DNA of 64,000 nt from assembly GCA_965153455.1 (NCBI GenBank), contig OZ234503.1, positions 13,149,118 through 13,213,117 on the forward strand, written 5' to 3'. This DNA is from Sphagnum compactum (taxonomy: Eukaryota > Bryophyta > Sphagnopsida > Sphagnales). The translations under genes were made by a program, and so were the position numbers. A model generated the notes under the pieces. It had not been told where the DNA came from and did no database searches. It saw nothing but the letters and a program-made list of their open reading frames with translations. Positions 49,279-61,970 of this stretch are shown piece by piece; within the stretch, counting starts at the first letter, position 1; the number at the start of each line of letters is the position of its first letter.

Positions 49279-50949
49279 ATAAATAAATGTTGAGTGTGAG
49301 TATATCATTTTAGACATACTCTCCATGTAAATGTAAAATCATATAAATCCGTTTTAAGTTGTGTACCCATTGTGTAACTGTAAATCATTTACATTTAACC
49401 ATCATGTAAATCAATTTGAATTCAAATACTTTTTATGAAAAGTAAAAAATTCTGTGCAAAAAATCAACAGGGGTGCCAATGAACAAAGCATTCCCAAAGT
49501 TTCAGAATTTCAGTGATGAGCCAATCAAAGTGACTCGTTATCAAAATAATAATAATATTATGATTATAACATGTATATACACATTATTTTTATTTTTCTT
49601 TGAGATGCACCCACAACTAATTAATGTGAGTTGCATATATGTATAGTCACTACGAGTATATAGCCAGTCAAGGTAAGTGTAAATCATTTACAATTACCCT
49701 CCCCCACACTCTTATAAAATTATGGTGTAGTCGATAGTGGGCCAGCTACCTAGTCTAGATCCACGAGCCCCAAGAGTAAAAGTTAACGGTGTAATAGAGC
49801 ATGTAGTCATGCAAAAGGTGGTAAATACTTGACATGGGTGCTAGTTGCTACCAGTATGGGCTGGTTCTTTTGCATTTTGTAATAGCCATATCGCTTCTGA
49901 GTATTTTAGAAAATATGACAGTTTCTGGCTATGTGAAAATATTCAGAATCAAAGGACCGCCAGGACTGGGTTATTGAAAAAGATCAGAATAAAAAATCAG
50001 AATAAAACAACACCCCATTCCAGGTATTTCAAAAACCATAGTGAATGACAAGGTTTAATGAAAGAACCGGCAAAGAACCAGCAGTTTTCTAGGTGGTCAT
50101 TTTACTTTTGTCAAGATGATTTGGTAACCAGTCATATATAATTTATTGGTATTCAATGTTTTGACATCCATGGTTATCAACTCTAATACCCGAACAGGTA
50201 CCCTGAGGGGTTTTGGAGCAGTTACTTATACTCGCCCAACACAGCAATCCAATTGTTTCACCCACAAGAGTATTCTGAGGATCAAAATAGTGATTCACAT
50301 GTTATTTGCTTAATATTCTTGTGTGATAATTCATGTCAATTTCAGATGGTTTCTGGTGATACCACAAAGATTGCCATGATAAACAAGCATTCCATTGTCT
50401 TCTGATGGGGAATAGTCCATTATACCAAAATCTTGAGTAATTGTAACCACCCAACAGCAGAGTTGATGGAAACATCATCATGCCTGCCTGCAGATGCTTA
50501 TTCACATGTTTCAGATTGTTAGCTAGAGGATAATTGAGCATCCAAATTGAATTCCAATAGGTGCAAAACTTGTTCATGGAAATTAATGAATGTTTTTGGT
50601 GGTGGCAAATGTCAGTTGCAGGAGTAGGACTTACTTGCTCAGAGAAGCAGGAACACTGGTATGAGAGAGGTCATAATATGAAGCAGCAGAGAAAATCCAG
50701 ACTCATTACGAAATAAAAACTTTCATGACTCCCATGAATAGAAGAAGAGACCATGAAAATCCTCCCAGAGCTACAGACACATGATCAAGCTGTGATACTC
50801 TCAAAACCAAAAAGACTAATTCTCAAATGTGGGTATGGACCTGACATTCCACTGGCAAGCTTGGTCAATCTTGCAACGACCAGGTCAAGAATCAGTGAAC
50901 TCAAGGATCCAGGAATGCCTGGGGGGAGTCTGCTTCTTGAAACTGACAT
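49279..50949. other. Spacer and methionine synthase 3' flank
   Basis: No gene supported. The part nearest 50949 should hold the 3' UTR of the minus-strand methionine synthase gene. Remaining frames are short and unassigned. Confidence 0.4.
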
Positions 50950-53900
50950 TTACTTGGCAAGCTCAGCACGCAGCTGTTTCGCTGCATTTACCATGTTGGT
51001 CAAAGCCGGAACAACTTCAGCATACTTCCTGGTCTTCAGCCCACAGTCAGGGTTGATCCACAGCACCTTGGATTCCAGCACAGCAAGCATCTGCACCATG
51101 CATTTTGAAGTCCGTCAGCACAATGATCATTAGATAGTTTGTTATACCTAGAAAGTCATTCAGTACAGCAGATCAACTGGTAAAGTGGAGGATACAAATT
51201 GGTGACAGCAACTTGACCATGCCATAAAAATGCTGAACATCCCTTTCAAAGTCACTTCAAGACTTCAGAACTGTTCCACAAGGTGGCATGATGGTAACAC
51301 ACAGGCATTATTGTTTACCTTGCGAGCACGCTCAGCCATCTCTTCAGTTGAAGGAATACGTGGGGAGTGAATATCGTAAACACCTGGGCCAATGCCAGCA
51401 CCATATTGGACTCCATCACGGAAGACAGAAAGAAGCTTTTCATCAGATCGGGAATTCTCAATTGTGATGACATCAGCATCCATGTCAATGATGGAATGTA
51501 TGATATCATTGAAGTTTGAGTAACACATGTGGGTGTGAATCTGCATCCAAATGAAAATAAAACCTCAGTGTGATCTTTGTATACAACTGATAGACTCTAG
51601 TTTCTTAAAACTGATCATGGATTATAAAAGCGCTTCAATCTTCAAATGCATGGTTTTTGCAGCCAGTTACAAACCTGAGTGGTGTCCTTCACGCCACAAG
51701 TGGTAATGCGAAAACCATGCACAGCCCAGTTTTGATAATCTGCTTGCTCTGACTTACGCAGGGGCAGACCTTCCCGAAGAGCAGCTTCATCAATTTGAAT
51801 GACCTGTGTTTGCCATGTCTCTCAATCAGAGGAATATCTCTCATAAGAATTGAGAGGTCTCCATTCTCACAACTAAGAAAAAGCAAAGCAAGGTTAACAC
51901 TTCTTCAACCAGTCACAGAGAATTCCAAAGAACGAAAGACAAAACAGAGAACAAAGGACCAAGAAACAAAACACACAAAAAAACACAAAAGCAGTATGTC
52001 TCTCAATCAGAGGAAGGCCACAAGGCCACAACACATATTGGGGCATCAATTGATTAAATGAGACCAAAGTCTGGAATGCACAGGTCATATAGCAGTCTTA
52101 CTGTTATTCCTCCAGCCTCAAGATCCTCCACCTCATCCTTGATAGCCAAAGCAATCTGGTAGCATGTCTCTGACCTGCAATTTTCAAGTAGAGAAAGCTG
52201 TTATTTTAAACAGAATTTTTCGCAATATCAAGTGCAAGGAGAGATGATGCACAAGTAATTCTTTGTGCTGAGACCAACCAAGTATGCATTATTGCATCTC
52301 CATAGGACAGGAAATGGATTCCAGAAAAGTACCCAAGAAGCAGATAACTGGCATGATTTACTATAAAGATACATGAGATGATTTCACGTACCTGGGCTGG
52401 TCATTCCTAACAAAGGACCAGTTGAGGATTGTAACTGGGCCAGTGAGCATGCCCTTCATGGGACGCTTGGTAACACTTTGTGCATACTGTGACCAGAAGA
52501 CAGTCATGGCCTTAGGGCGGCTCACATCACCAAAGATGATTGGGGGCTTCACACAGCGGGAGCCATAAGATTGCACCCACCCATTAGCAGAGAAGCAGAA
52601 ACCCTCAAGTTGCTCCCCAAAGTACTCCACCATGTCATTTCTCTGCATCAGGCAAAGGACAGACATCAGCAAGAAATTCCTGAGTCTGCACATCAGCCCA
52701 CCAACAAAGTAGTCTTGACAGGGCAAAGTGCCAACTGAGAGAACAGAAGTGGAAGTGGAAGACATATACACTGAAACATCAGAAACCAGTACTAAATACA
52801 AGAGGCTAAGTATAGAAGTCTACCTCAGGTTCTCCATGTACAAGGACATCAATGTCAAGTTCCTCTTGGAGCTTCACAACACTGTCAATTTCTGCCTTGA
52901 TTGCCTTTTCATACTCTTCCTGGGAGATCCTGGAAAAATAAGAAAAAGAACAGATTTCAGTGAAGATTGCCCAAAAGAAATCAGATGCACATATTTCAGA
53001 AACAAGTTTAGGTGAAGAGCTAATATCTGCACAGCAATCAAAGAGAGATCAAGGAGGTCTAAAGAACAAAATCATATGGCAAATTTGGACTTACTTCTTG
53101 CTCTTGACCTCACGGCGAACCCTGCGAAGCTCAGGTGTCTGTGGAAAGGACCCAATGGTGGTGGTGGGGAGAATAGGCAAGTTCAAATGCTTTTGCTGTT
53201 CCTCCAAGCGAGTTCCCACAGGAGTAGCTCTCCGATGGTCTGACGTCTTCAATGCTGCAGACTGCAAATAAAACAGTTGTGTAAGCACCATTGGACTTTC
53301 CAATGGTCCGAGGTCTTTAATGCTGCAGACTGCAAATAAAACATACGTGTAAGCACCATTGACCTTTCTAAGATTCACAGATGATGGTACATGAATGTAC
53401 TTACAGCCTCTTGAACAGCCTTGTTGTGTACCCTTGGAGAAGATCTCCTGGAAGCTTGTGCAGAAGCATTGGCAGCAAAGAATTCCTGTTCCATATCAAC
53501 AAATAATTCAAGTAGTCAGCATATCTGGACACCTTATGGAGAGAGTAAGATCTACTGGTTTGAACGTCACTTACAAGGTCACAAGGACCACAGACCCCCA
53601 ACATAGCTGAACACAGATAAAAGATCATAGAGTCAATGTCAAATCAGTGCCTAAAAGAAAACACATGCTGGGTATCATAATTAGTTGATTAGCAGTGTCA
53701 ATACCCAAGTTGGATCCAGACAACAATTTCAGTCAGCATTCACTTTCTACTTGTTGATGCCCTCATTTTGAAGGTTGTGGGGCAAAGTGACTGTAAGACC
53801 AGATGCATAACAAACACATGTCGTAGCATAGCCTGGAGGTTGATAGAAAGCATCATACCTCATCCTTCTTGCCAGCTGCAGCACTTGCAAGTGCAACAAC

Positions 53901-56479
53901 TTCCAACAACTTTTGAGCAGCAAATGCAAGCCATGACTTAAGTTCAGCATCCAGTTTGGTCTCATTCTTCAAATCAACTGCTGAGTGGAGCAGAGAGCAT
54001 GATGTTGACACCACCACATTTTCTGCAAAGAACCAACATTTTCCAATGAAATCCAGCTGCACTCATTTTTGAGAATAAGAGTGATATGCTGGTAAAGCTT
54101 TTGACCTTGTATCCATCACGTCTGTGTCTTGACATGGTGAGATGCTATAGAAACAAGACACAATTGAGCTTAAGCTCATGGACACAAACAATGTGTTAAT
54201 CTTCCACGAGGAGCAGCTTGTACCAACAATAAGTCTTGTCCTGTGACACATACTATGGAGAACATTTTAAGAGACAGTTCAACATGGCAGTTTAATACAC
54301 AACACAGCATTTGTTCACTGATTCCAGATAGTTCACGTAACAGGATTGTAATTAACAAAGGCTCCAGATGAGACAACAGTATTAACACCATGGCAAAAAC
54401 ACCTGTGAAGATAGATGGAGGAGGAGAATTGCAGCACATTGAAATCCAAGACTAAATGCATTACTCAGACATGGCTATCAAATTAAATTTTTTCCACATA
54501 GTAGATCCATTTACATTGCAGCTAAAATGTACTCCATTTGATTGTTCCTTTTAGACTATTTGAACTAATTAGAGAAAGGGCTACATTAAGAATTAAATAC
54601 CTTTCCCAAGAGCCCGCTGCAACTCTTCAACAAGATTGAGAGAGGCAGCCAAGTCATTGGCCCAGATGTTACGGCCATCTACAACTCCAGCAAAGATGAT
54701 CTTTCCACCAACACCAAACTCCTTGATGAGATCAAGAGTCTTAGCTCCACGGACAAGGTCAACTCCAATAGCTGATACATGCTCCAAATCAATAATTGTC
54801 CTGACATCTCACAAACCAATTAGCAAACTGGTAATCACTGGTAGGTCATGGGCACAATATAGAAGATGCTAAGAATAAGAGCAAAAGCAAAACATACGAA
54901 GATTTGCATAGCTGGTTTTTAAAACATCCTGGTTATTGCAAGAAACAAAGACAGGATATTTTATTTCCAGCATGAACTTCTAACTGTTGAGATTCTAAGT
55001 GAGCCCAATACTATATCAATGCTGAACTGATTCCCATGGCAGCATAGCAAACTAACAGGAAATTGCTTGAAAAATCACGGGCGGTGCACATAAAAAGTTT
55101 GTTGGACTGAGCTCCCTATCTGAAAGGACTCACTTGTATGCAGCAGCAGGGATGTCTGCAAAGTAGGTCTCCAAAAGCAATTTCACACCACCAAGGTCTG
55201 CACCAAGGAATGAGTAAGCCTTCTTGAATGCCTCAAGCTTGGAGGCCTCAAGATCCAAGACAAGGGCTGGCTCATCCAGCTGTACCCACTTTGCACCAGC
55301 TTCCTTCAGTTCTCCAATTGCTTCCCTGTTGCAGGCATTAGCATAATTAGCCAAATTTATGAGATAGAGCTTCTAACAACCCTTGCAATAAATATGTAAA
55401 CATATACATTTCTAGCATCTGAAATGTATATGTTTACTCCAACACCAGAGAGTAAATAGTTCCATGACTTTGAATGCAGAAGGGTCTGAAGGATTTTGCC
55501 AGATTTACTTGTAGACTGGTAGAATGGAGTCAAGAAGGGACAAAAGATCAAAGCCCTTGGGTGCACCCTTTTGAGCCTTAGCAAGGAGCAGGTAGGTGAC
55601 TGGGCCAACAAGCACTGGAACAGTCTCAATTCCAAGCTGCAATACACAAGCATTTTACATGAGAAGCAATGTCACAATGAAGTATTCACCAGTATTCACA
55701 ACAAGTGTACCCCAATTATGCAACTGATACTAGGACAGGTATTAGCTCTACCTCCTTGGCTTCCTTGTACTCATTCACAGCCTTGCTGGATGAGTATGAA
55801 AACTTAGTCTCTGGGCCAAGTTCTGGGACAATGAAGTGACTGCATACCACCAAACGCACATGTTAAACCCAGAGCAAAGACATTAAAGACTTTCTTTTAT
55901 AACTAAGGCTGCACTTCTGACAAATCTGTTCTTGACAACTGAAGTACCTACATGTGTTGCCAATCACTTAGTGACCACCCTATTGGTGCCAACATACAAG
56001 ATTCCAGGCCTTCAACACAAGATGGTTGGCTGGCAGCCAAGCTACAACATAAATGCCTTCGACACATAGAAGAAACTACTACCTACTGGATGCATGGTTC
56101 ACAGATGATAGATAGTATGCCAGACTTACTAGTTGGTGTCAAACCACTTGGTCATTTCCATAGCAGGCTTGGTTGCATTACCACGGGCCATAGAGAAGTA
56201 GATATCAAGCCCAATGTCACCCCCAGTCCAGCCATACAAGGGAGGCACAGCTCCAACAAGAGCTGTGGTGTCCAAGACCTGATCATAGTAGGAGAAGGTG
56301 TTGCTGGGAATCAGTGTGACTCCGGCATCTGCCATTTGCTTCCAGATTGAAGCTCTTAAGTCCTTGGCAACAGCCTCAAGGTCAGCAGCAGAGGTCTTTC
56401 CTTCCCAGAATGACTCCAATGCAAACTTGAGCTCCCTCTTGGGACCCATACGAGGGTATCCAACCACATGAGAAGCCAT
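50950..56479 (-). CDS. MetE: Cobalamin-independent methionine synthase (5-methyltetrahydropteroyltriglutamate-homocysteine methyltransferase)
   Basis: Makes methionine from homocysteine and 5-methyl-tetrahydropteroyl-polyglutamate; in plants the cytosolic form feeds the SAM cycle. Coding exons: 56479-56130, 55839-55752, 55636-55509, 55325-55134, 54800-54601, 54022-53859, 53485-53405, 53261-53095, 52929-52824, 52642-52392, 52174-52102, 51803-51675, 51540-51319, 51090-50950 (TAA). All phases close, giving 763 residues (Arabidopsis MS1 has 765). It starts [20 protein letters not shown] with the N-terminal substrate-binding signature; the linker [12 protein letters not shown] begins the catalytic half. 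The zinc ligands are visible at His647 and Cys649 (HTHMCYSNF), Glu671 (TIENSRSDE) and Cys733 ([11 protein letters not shown]). No targeting peptide is seen, so it is probably cytosolic. The context gccATGGct suits plant initiation. Odd: a duplicated splice acceptor at exon 8. Confidence 0.97.
53251..53375 (-). repeat. 68-bp tandem duplication over the methionine synthase exon 8 acceptor
   Basis: The segment aatgctgcagactgcaaata occurs at 53251 and again at 53319, with similar flanks (gtaagcaccattg twice). Each copy holds, on the gene strand, ttttatttgcag followed by the exon start encoding SAALKTSDH. Acceptor use at 53261 keeps the frame. Use of the distal copy would add 68 nt and shift it. 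Confidence 0.88.
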
Positions 56480-57512
56480 GGCTATAGGTACTACTTGGCA
56501 AACCTGCCACAGGATCCAACCAACACCAGATCAACACAAGAGCAAGAAGAAGGATGCACTTGTAAAAGCAGGTTTAAATTCAGCAACAAACCCAAACCCT
56601 CCAGACCCTTGAATACACCTGTCATTGCAGTGATACTGTTGATCTCATGCCATAGTTCAATCACACAACCAAATCAGCCAAATCTCCATTAAATCTTGTG
56701 GTAGGAAGAAACCAAAACATCCTCACAAACACAGCACAGTATGCTCACAGCCTCTCACAAACAAGCCAGCAAGTGCTGGCCAGTGTTAGGAAATACAAAG
56801 ATGAACTCTGGATCAATAGACCAGGATCCAGACATCAAAGAAGCTTAACAGTTCTTTCACAAGGAACTAGATCAAAGTACTCAAGGCTTTGAATCTGACA
56901 TGGTCTGTACATTGAAAAAACTCAAGGAAGACATTCATGATGGTGAAATGTATAGTCACACCAGTGGCCAAGAGAGTGTACACATGACAGATGTTCCAGA
57001 GGACAAATCTGAGATAAGGAAAATGACAAGACATCTGAAAGGGTTTACTGCTGAAGGTAATGCTGGTGAATCCACTGCATTGCAGCAAACAAATAGGAGA
57101 TCTGCAAAGCTTACAAGAGGCCATTCGAGATGGTGAAAGCCAACAGCACAACAGATCAATATTGAAAAAAAAAAGAAAAAAGAGGAAAGAAGGATCATAT
57201 TGAAGCCTTGAAGTCAATCGAATCAAGAAGCAAAAGAAAATAAAAAACGAAAAGTTCATGATAGTCGTCCTAGACTGTCACGGATCATGTAAACACATTC
57301 TAGAGCTGCAAAGTTAGTATGCTAACTGCATACCGCAAACACGATAGATCTCTGACTCATCGCCGAAATCTCTGAAGCGAGACAGGTACAGATCCAGAGT
57401 AACAGTACCACGCCGTACACCAGCGAGCAAGAAACAAACTACAAAACCTTAGACAGAAACAATGTAGCCAAAGAACACAAAGGCATTTACCAAGAAAGAA
57501 ACATATATATAG

Positions 57513-57543
<31 letters not shown>

Positions 57544-58020
57544 CCATAATACTGCAACTCCGGCAGAAACAGGAAGTATCTGAAAGCAAAGGCGCGTTCA
57601 GAAGGTGAAGCAAACAAGGGTTCGAAGAGCAAAAAAGAAAGCAAAGGTTCCTGGAACAAAAGGTACTGTAGCTAAAACCTCAAGAAACAGAGTTCTAGAA
57701 AAAGCTCGAAAGAAAGGTCGCCAGGCATGTACAAACCTGAGAGGGAAGAAGAAAAACTGCGACCAGTTGCTCTTTGTAACGTTCCTTGTTGTCTACACCG
57801 ATTTCTTCTTCCCTAACGTTTCCAGAAACCGCCGCTGCTTGCAAGAGCGAGCGATGGAGGAGACAAGAGAACGCGAGAAACCGCCGCTGCTGCAAAAGAG
57901 CGGGCGATGGCGGAGACGAGAAAGCGAGGAATCGGGAAAGAGACTTGAAACGCTGCGGAAACGCTATCTATAAAGCCTGCCACACGTTCTCATCCATTTC
58001 TTCCACCCTCACTTAACGTC
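56480..58020 (-). promoter_or_regulatory. Methionine synthase 5' region
   Basis: Upstream of the ATG are a possible leader-intron acceptor (tgtggcag, 56508-56504), an AG-rich stretch, a (CT)n tract near 57515-57545 and a GC-richer zone to about 57970. The last holds a 52-bp direct duplication (57825-57876 and 57877-57928, starting gaaaccgccgctgc). Frames on both strands here look like simple-sequence by-products. The transcription start is not determined. Confidence 0.4.
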
Positions 58021-58080
58021 AAGTTCTCGTGCTTCATGGATGTTTCATCCACAAGGAAACCTACCTTTCACGGTCCGCCC

Positions 58081-58440
58081 GAACTCAGTAAATTTTTTGG
58101 GTGGCGAGCGAATCGCCATTTTTCCCAAAACAAAGTCTTTAAGGAAAAAGAATAATCTGTCGCGAATTCCATGTTTTAAAATAAAAATCGTCAAGAAATG
58201 AAAATTCAAATTTGAAAAATCGCCAGAAATCGCAACAATTGCCTAAAATATAGTCCACTGGAACTCAGTGATTTTTTTTTCCATGGCGAGCAAATTTTCG
58301 CCATGTTTCCAATATATATATATATATATTAAAAAAGGAATAGTCTGTTACAAATTCCATGTTTTAAAATAAAAAATCGTCAAGAAATGAAATTTTAATT
58401 TAAAAAATCGCCAAAAATCACAACAACTGCCTACAATATG
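58081..58440. repeat. 180-bp tandem duplication
   Basis: Two adjacent copies begin gaactcagt at 58081 and 58261. They share attccatgttttaaaataaa, atcgtcaagaaatgaaa and aaatcgccaaaaatc-type segments. The second copy has gained a (TA)n run near 58313-58330. Noncoding. Confidence 0.85.
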
Positions 58441-61400
58441 AAAGGGGTTTTAAAGATTTTCTACTTACATATTTTTGAATATTTTCCAATTTGGGTAAAT
58501 ATACTTATGGATGATTGCCAATTGAGCAACATCACAAAATTGAAAAAACACACACACACGGCAGAACTAGGTACCTACAAACTACCCACAAAATATTCAT
58601 TTATTTTTGTTATTGAAAAACAGGGAGAAATCCAAAGGTCACGATGAAAACATACCACCCAGATTCCCAGATAGATGCTCTACCAGTTGTTTTATTAGTT
58701 ACTGAACGAATCTTGGTGTGTGAATAGTAACAATAATTAAACCTGGTTTTTGATCTGACTTAGAGGAAGGGAGTAATTTCAGGTGGATAAAGGTCGGTGG
58801 TGTGGTAGATCTGAAACTACCTGGCATAATTCCTGGCGTAATTCACAACAAACATTTCTTTTCTTTCTATAGTAGGTGTATATTATGCCGGGGGTATGCA
58901 TTATGCCATTATGTATCAGACTGACAGCAGATAATTATGGCCGAGGAATGAAGGCCGGAATCAGTGTTGAGCGGGTATCACAACTTTATGATACTTCTCG
59001 GGTCCGGTTTTCACAAAGTAATTTACAAAAGGGTTTGGTTCTCCCAAAAAAAATTCTAAATTTTTTACATCAGGCAAGGGTATCAACATTTTTTCAAACG
59101 GGTTCTCACAATGTTTGTTCTCAAAAATTTGAGAATAGCTGATTATCCTTTTCCGGTTCTCACAAACCAAATATTATTTGAAATTTTAAAATTAAAATTA
59201 AGATTAAATAATTATTGATTTGATTTCTTTTTTTAACGAATAGCTCTGGCTTTTTTTTTAAAATCACAATCAAAGGACCTCTGGTTCAAAGTTTTGGAAA
59301 GATTTCTAAAATAAATATTCATTTAAAATAAACTTTCCAAACATCATTACCATCTGACCTGACCTATCATTAATAAGTACCTACCATCAATAGCCCTTCC
59401 TTGAATCTTCCATCTCCAAAGGCAAATTAGACCTAACTTACAAATTTTGATACGGATTTGGTGATGAAAATGTTCTTTCTTTAGCCCTAATTAAATGAGA
59501 TTGACTTAACCCCGTCACCTTCAAATTTCAAACCCATGGTCCATGAATGATTAACAAGATCCAGTAAGAAAAATGTTGTTCCATTCTGCATAAAAACATA
59601 ATTAAGTTTGATGCTCATAACTTTTTTCTTATTGCTTGTACTAAACCATGAGACCCCGACCCAGCTAAGGGGTCAGATGTTACCTGATTCTCAGATTTTT
59701 TTAGTTCTTTTTTTAAAACTAATTCTCGCATCCAGTTCTCACACAAGTGAAAGTCGGTAGTTCGATTCCCATCCTGGGTATCACTCGTGATGATACCCTG
59801 AGAGGATGAGACTTGGATGCGCAAGTGATGCCCAGGAGATGCCCAGGGATATTTTTGATACCCGCCCAACTCTGGCCGGAACCCCACATCCAAGGACATT
59901 TTCCAAGGCCTAAGGCCCAACTATGGCCACGTACTTTTGTGTACGTAACAGCTGAGGGAATTCCTGAAATAACGAGCCCCAGGGCCAAATAACAGCCCCT
60001 GACTGGCCTCAGGGGCCGTTATTTCAGGAATCCCCCCGGCAAAATAAGGGCCCCTGACTGGCCTCAGGAGCGGTTATTTCAGGAACGGCCCGGCATTGGG
60101 CTTTGTGCCTTCCCTTATACATAAAAACCTTGGTCTGATCCTGATCAAGGTTTTTTTTTTCGCATATCAGAATTCATCACATCTAAAAATAAAATAAATG
60201 AGTACCTATCTACCCCTCAGTTTATAATGGGGGTATTAGCCCAGGCCAAAAATGGTGACGAACAGTTTTGGAAATAGAAATTTCATGCAGCCAATGGGAA
60301 GGCTCAGCGTGCAACTCAAAGTGCCTTTTTTTTTTTTTTTCTTTTAAGTTTTTTCATGGGGGGGAGGATTTTTTTTCATTTTTCCTTTGTTCCCATCATA
60401 TTCTTTTCAAGTTCCCAATGGGTTCCCATCAAGTTCTCAGTACATTTCCTAAGTTCCCAATAAGTTCCCCAAGGGTGTTCCCAATAGCACCTCACTTTAT
60501 CCCATATGTTTTGTCGAAGGTCCTCCCCTTCTCACCTAAATAGGTGGGCCAAAGGGGGACGAATTCCATCTTTCCATAGAATCTTCTATTTTGGGGAGGC
60601 TCCATAGTTTCAAATTTTTTTTGCAATGGGCCAATCATTTCTCTCCTCCCCCACCCATTCTAGTGAAAAACTGGATAGTCTAAAAACATAAAGTAAGTCT
60701 CTCCACCTGGGCCAATCCTTATTATCATTGGCCAATCAAAAAGCAGACATTTGTTTTTTAGTGCAGCTCTTGTCAGTTCACTACCCTGTGCAAACTTATG
60801 GCCAAAATGACAAATTCACACAACATGATTGCTATACGGAGATCTTGTGTGTGTGGGGTGGAGGAGAGTGGAGACCCCTCTAGGGTGGGGGAAATCCAGG
60901 GTTCAATTCCAGTCACAAGCATCTCCAACTCCACTAATAATTTATAAAAGGGTTAATTTGGAGGTTATGAAGGTCCCCAAAAAATTAGAGACCTTAAAGT
61001 TTTCCATAAGATCCACCCAAATGGGGACTAGAACCCCTTGCTTGGCCAAGACTGGGGGTTGAAACAGCAAACTGGGTATTGGGGATTTACAAATGAAAAT
61101 AATGTGACTCATAAAGACCTAGCTTTCATTTTTAGTGTTTTGGGATGTCATGTTATACAACAACAAGATTCATCCATTTCTCACATGGGCTTTACAATCT
61201 TCATTAAAGCCCACACTCTCCATGGGTTATATGAAAGTCAACAAGGGGTGTGTCACACTGTGGCCTTGCCATTTAATTAAAAAGTATCTTAAGGCAAAAG
61301 AAGAATTATGGAAACTCAAATATTATTTTCAATGTGCCAAAATATAATCTTCAAAAATGCCTCAAACAGAAACCAAATTCCTTCAAGATATTATAACTTT

Positions 61401-61480
61401 ATAACTAATCTCAAGTTTCAACACAAGCCAAAATATCATCTTTCAAAACTCCTCATATAAAAATGAACCCATTACCTAAG
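58441..61480. other. Spacer with hairpins, no supported gene
   Basis: Contains a strong hairpin with arms around tcctgaaataacg (59962-59974) and its complement (60018-60030), followed by a partly repeated copy to about 60085, and a second hairpin (aaaaaccttg...caaggttttt, 60124-60158). A B-box-like gggttcaattcc at about 60898-60910 could belong to a SINE. Frames are short and unassigned. Confidence 0.45.
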
Positions 61481-61970
61481 GGCCAAAATCCCTTAATCTA
61501 ATATACTCTATAATGACTCTAAACACAATATCCTTGCCTTTGTAGGCAAGGCCAACAAAGCCCGCTTCCAGTCTTGTCACTGCCACACTACCATGAAGTG
61601 CCAAAATTGGTGGTAAAGCTAGTTTGCTTCCATGTTGTCATCTCTGCCCATTTGCGCTCTTGTGTGAGCTCAGCATGAGATTTGCCTTTTGTTTTTGTGT
61701 ATGATGGGTTCCATAATCATTTTTGAAAAAATTAGTTTCATCTTTTAGTTTGGTGGGTTTAATTACTTGGGGCTGGGTGCACATTTGAGGAGGGGGCAGA
61801 GAAAAAAAAAGGTCAAAAGATGAATGTGAATCTTTTCACACAAATAAGGATGAATCATCTCACCTAGTCTCTAGGAGGCAAAATCCCTTGAAGCTACTAC
61901 ACTCTATAATGATTCTAAACACATATCCATGCCTTACAAGGCAGGGCCAAAAAACACACACACACACACT
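61481..61970. repeat. Dispersed direct repeat, ~80 bp, two copies
   Basis: Similar segments near 61487-61565 and 61875-61950 share aaatccctt, ctctataatga-tctaaacaca, atccttgcctt or atccatgcctt, and aaggc-agggccaa or aaggccaa. The copies have diverged. They could be ends of an eroded element about 0.45 kb long. Confidence 0.5.

Noticed and set aside
59740-59790. tRNA-like segment with ggtagttcgattcccatcc
   Set aside because: Only a T-arm-like piece is present; no acceptor, D or anticodon stems could be matched, so it is not called a tRNA gene.
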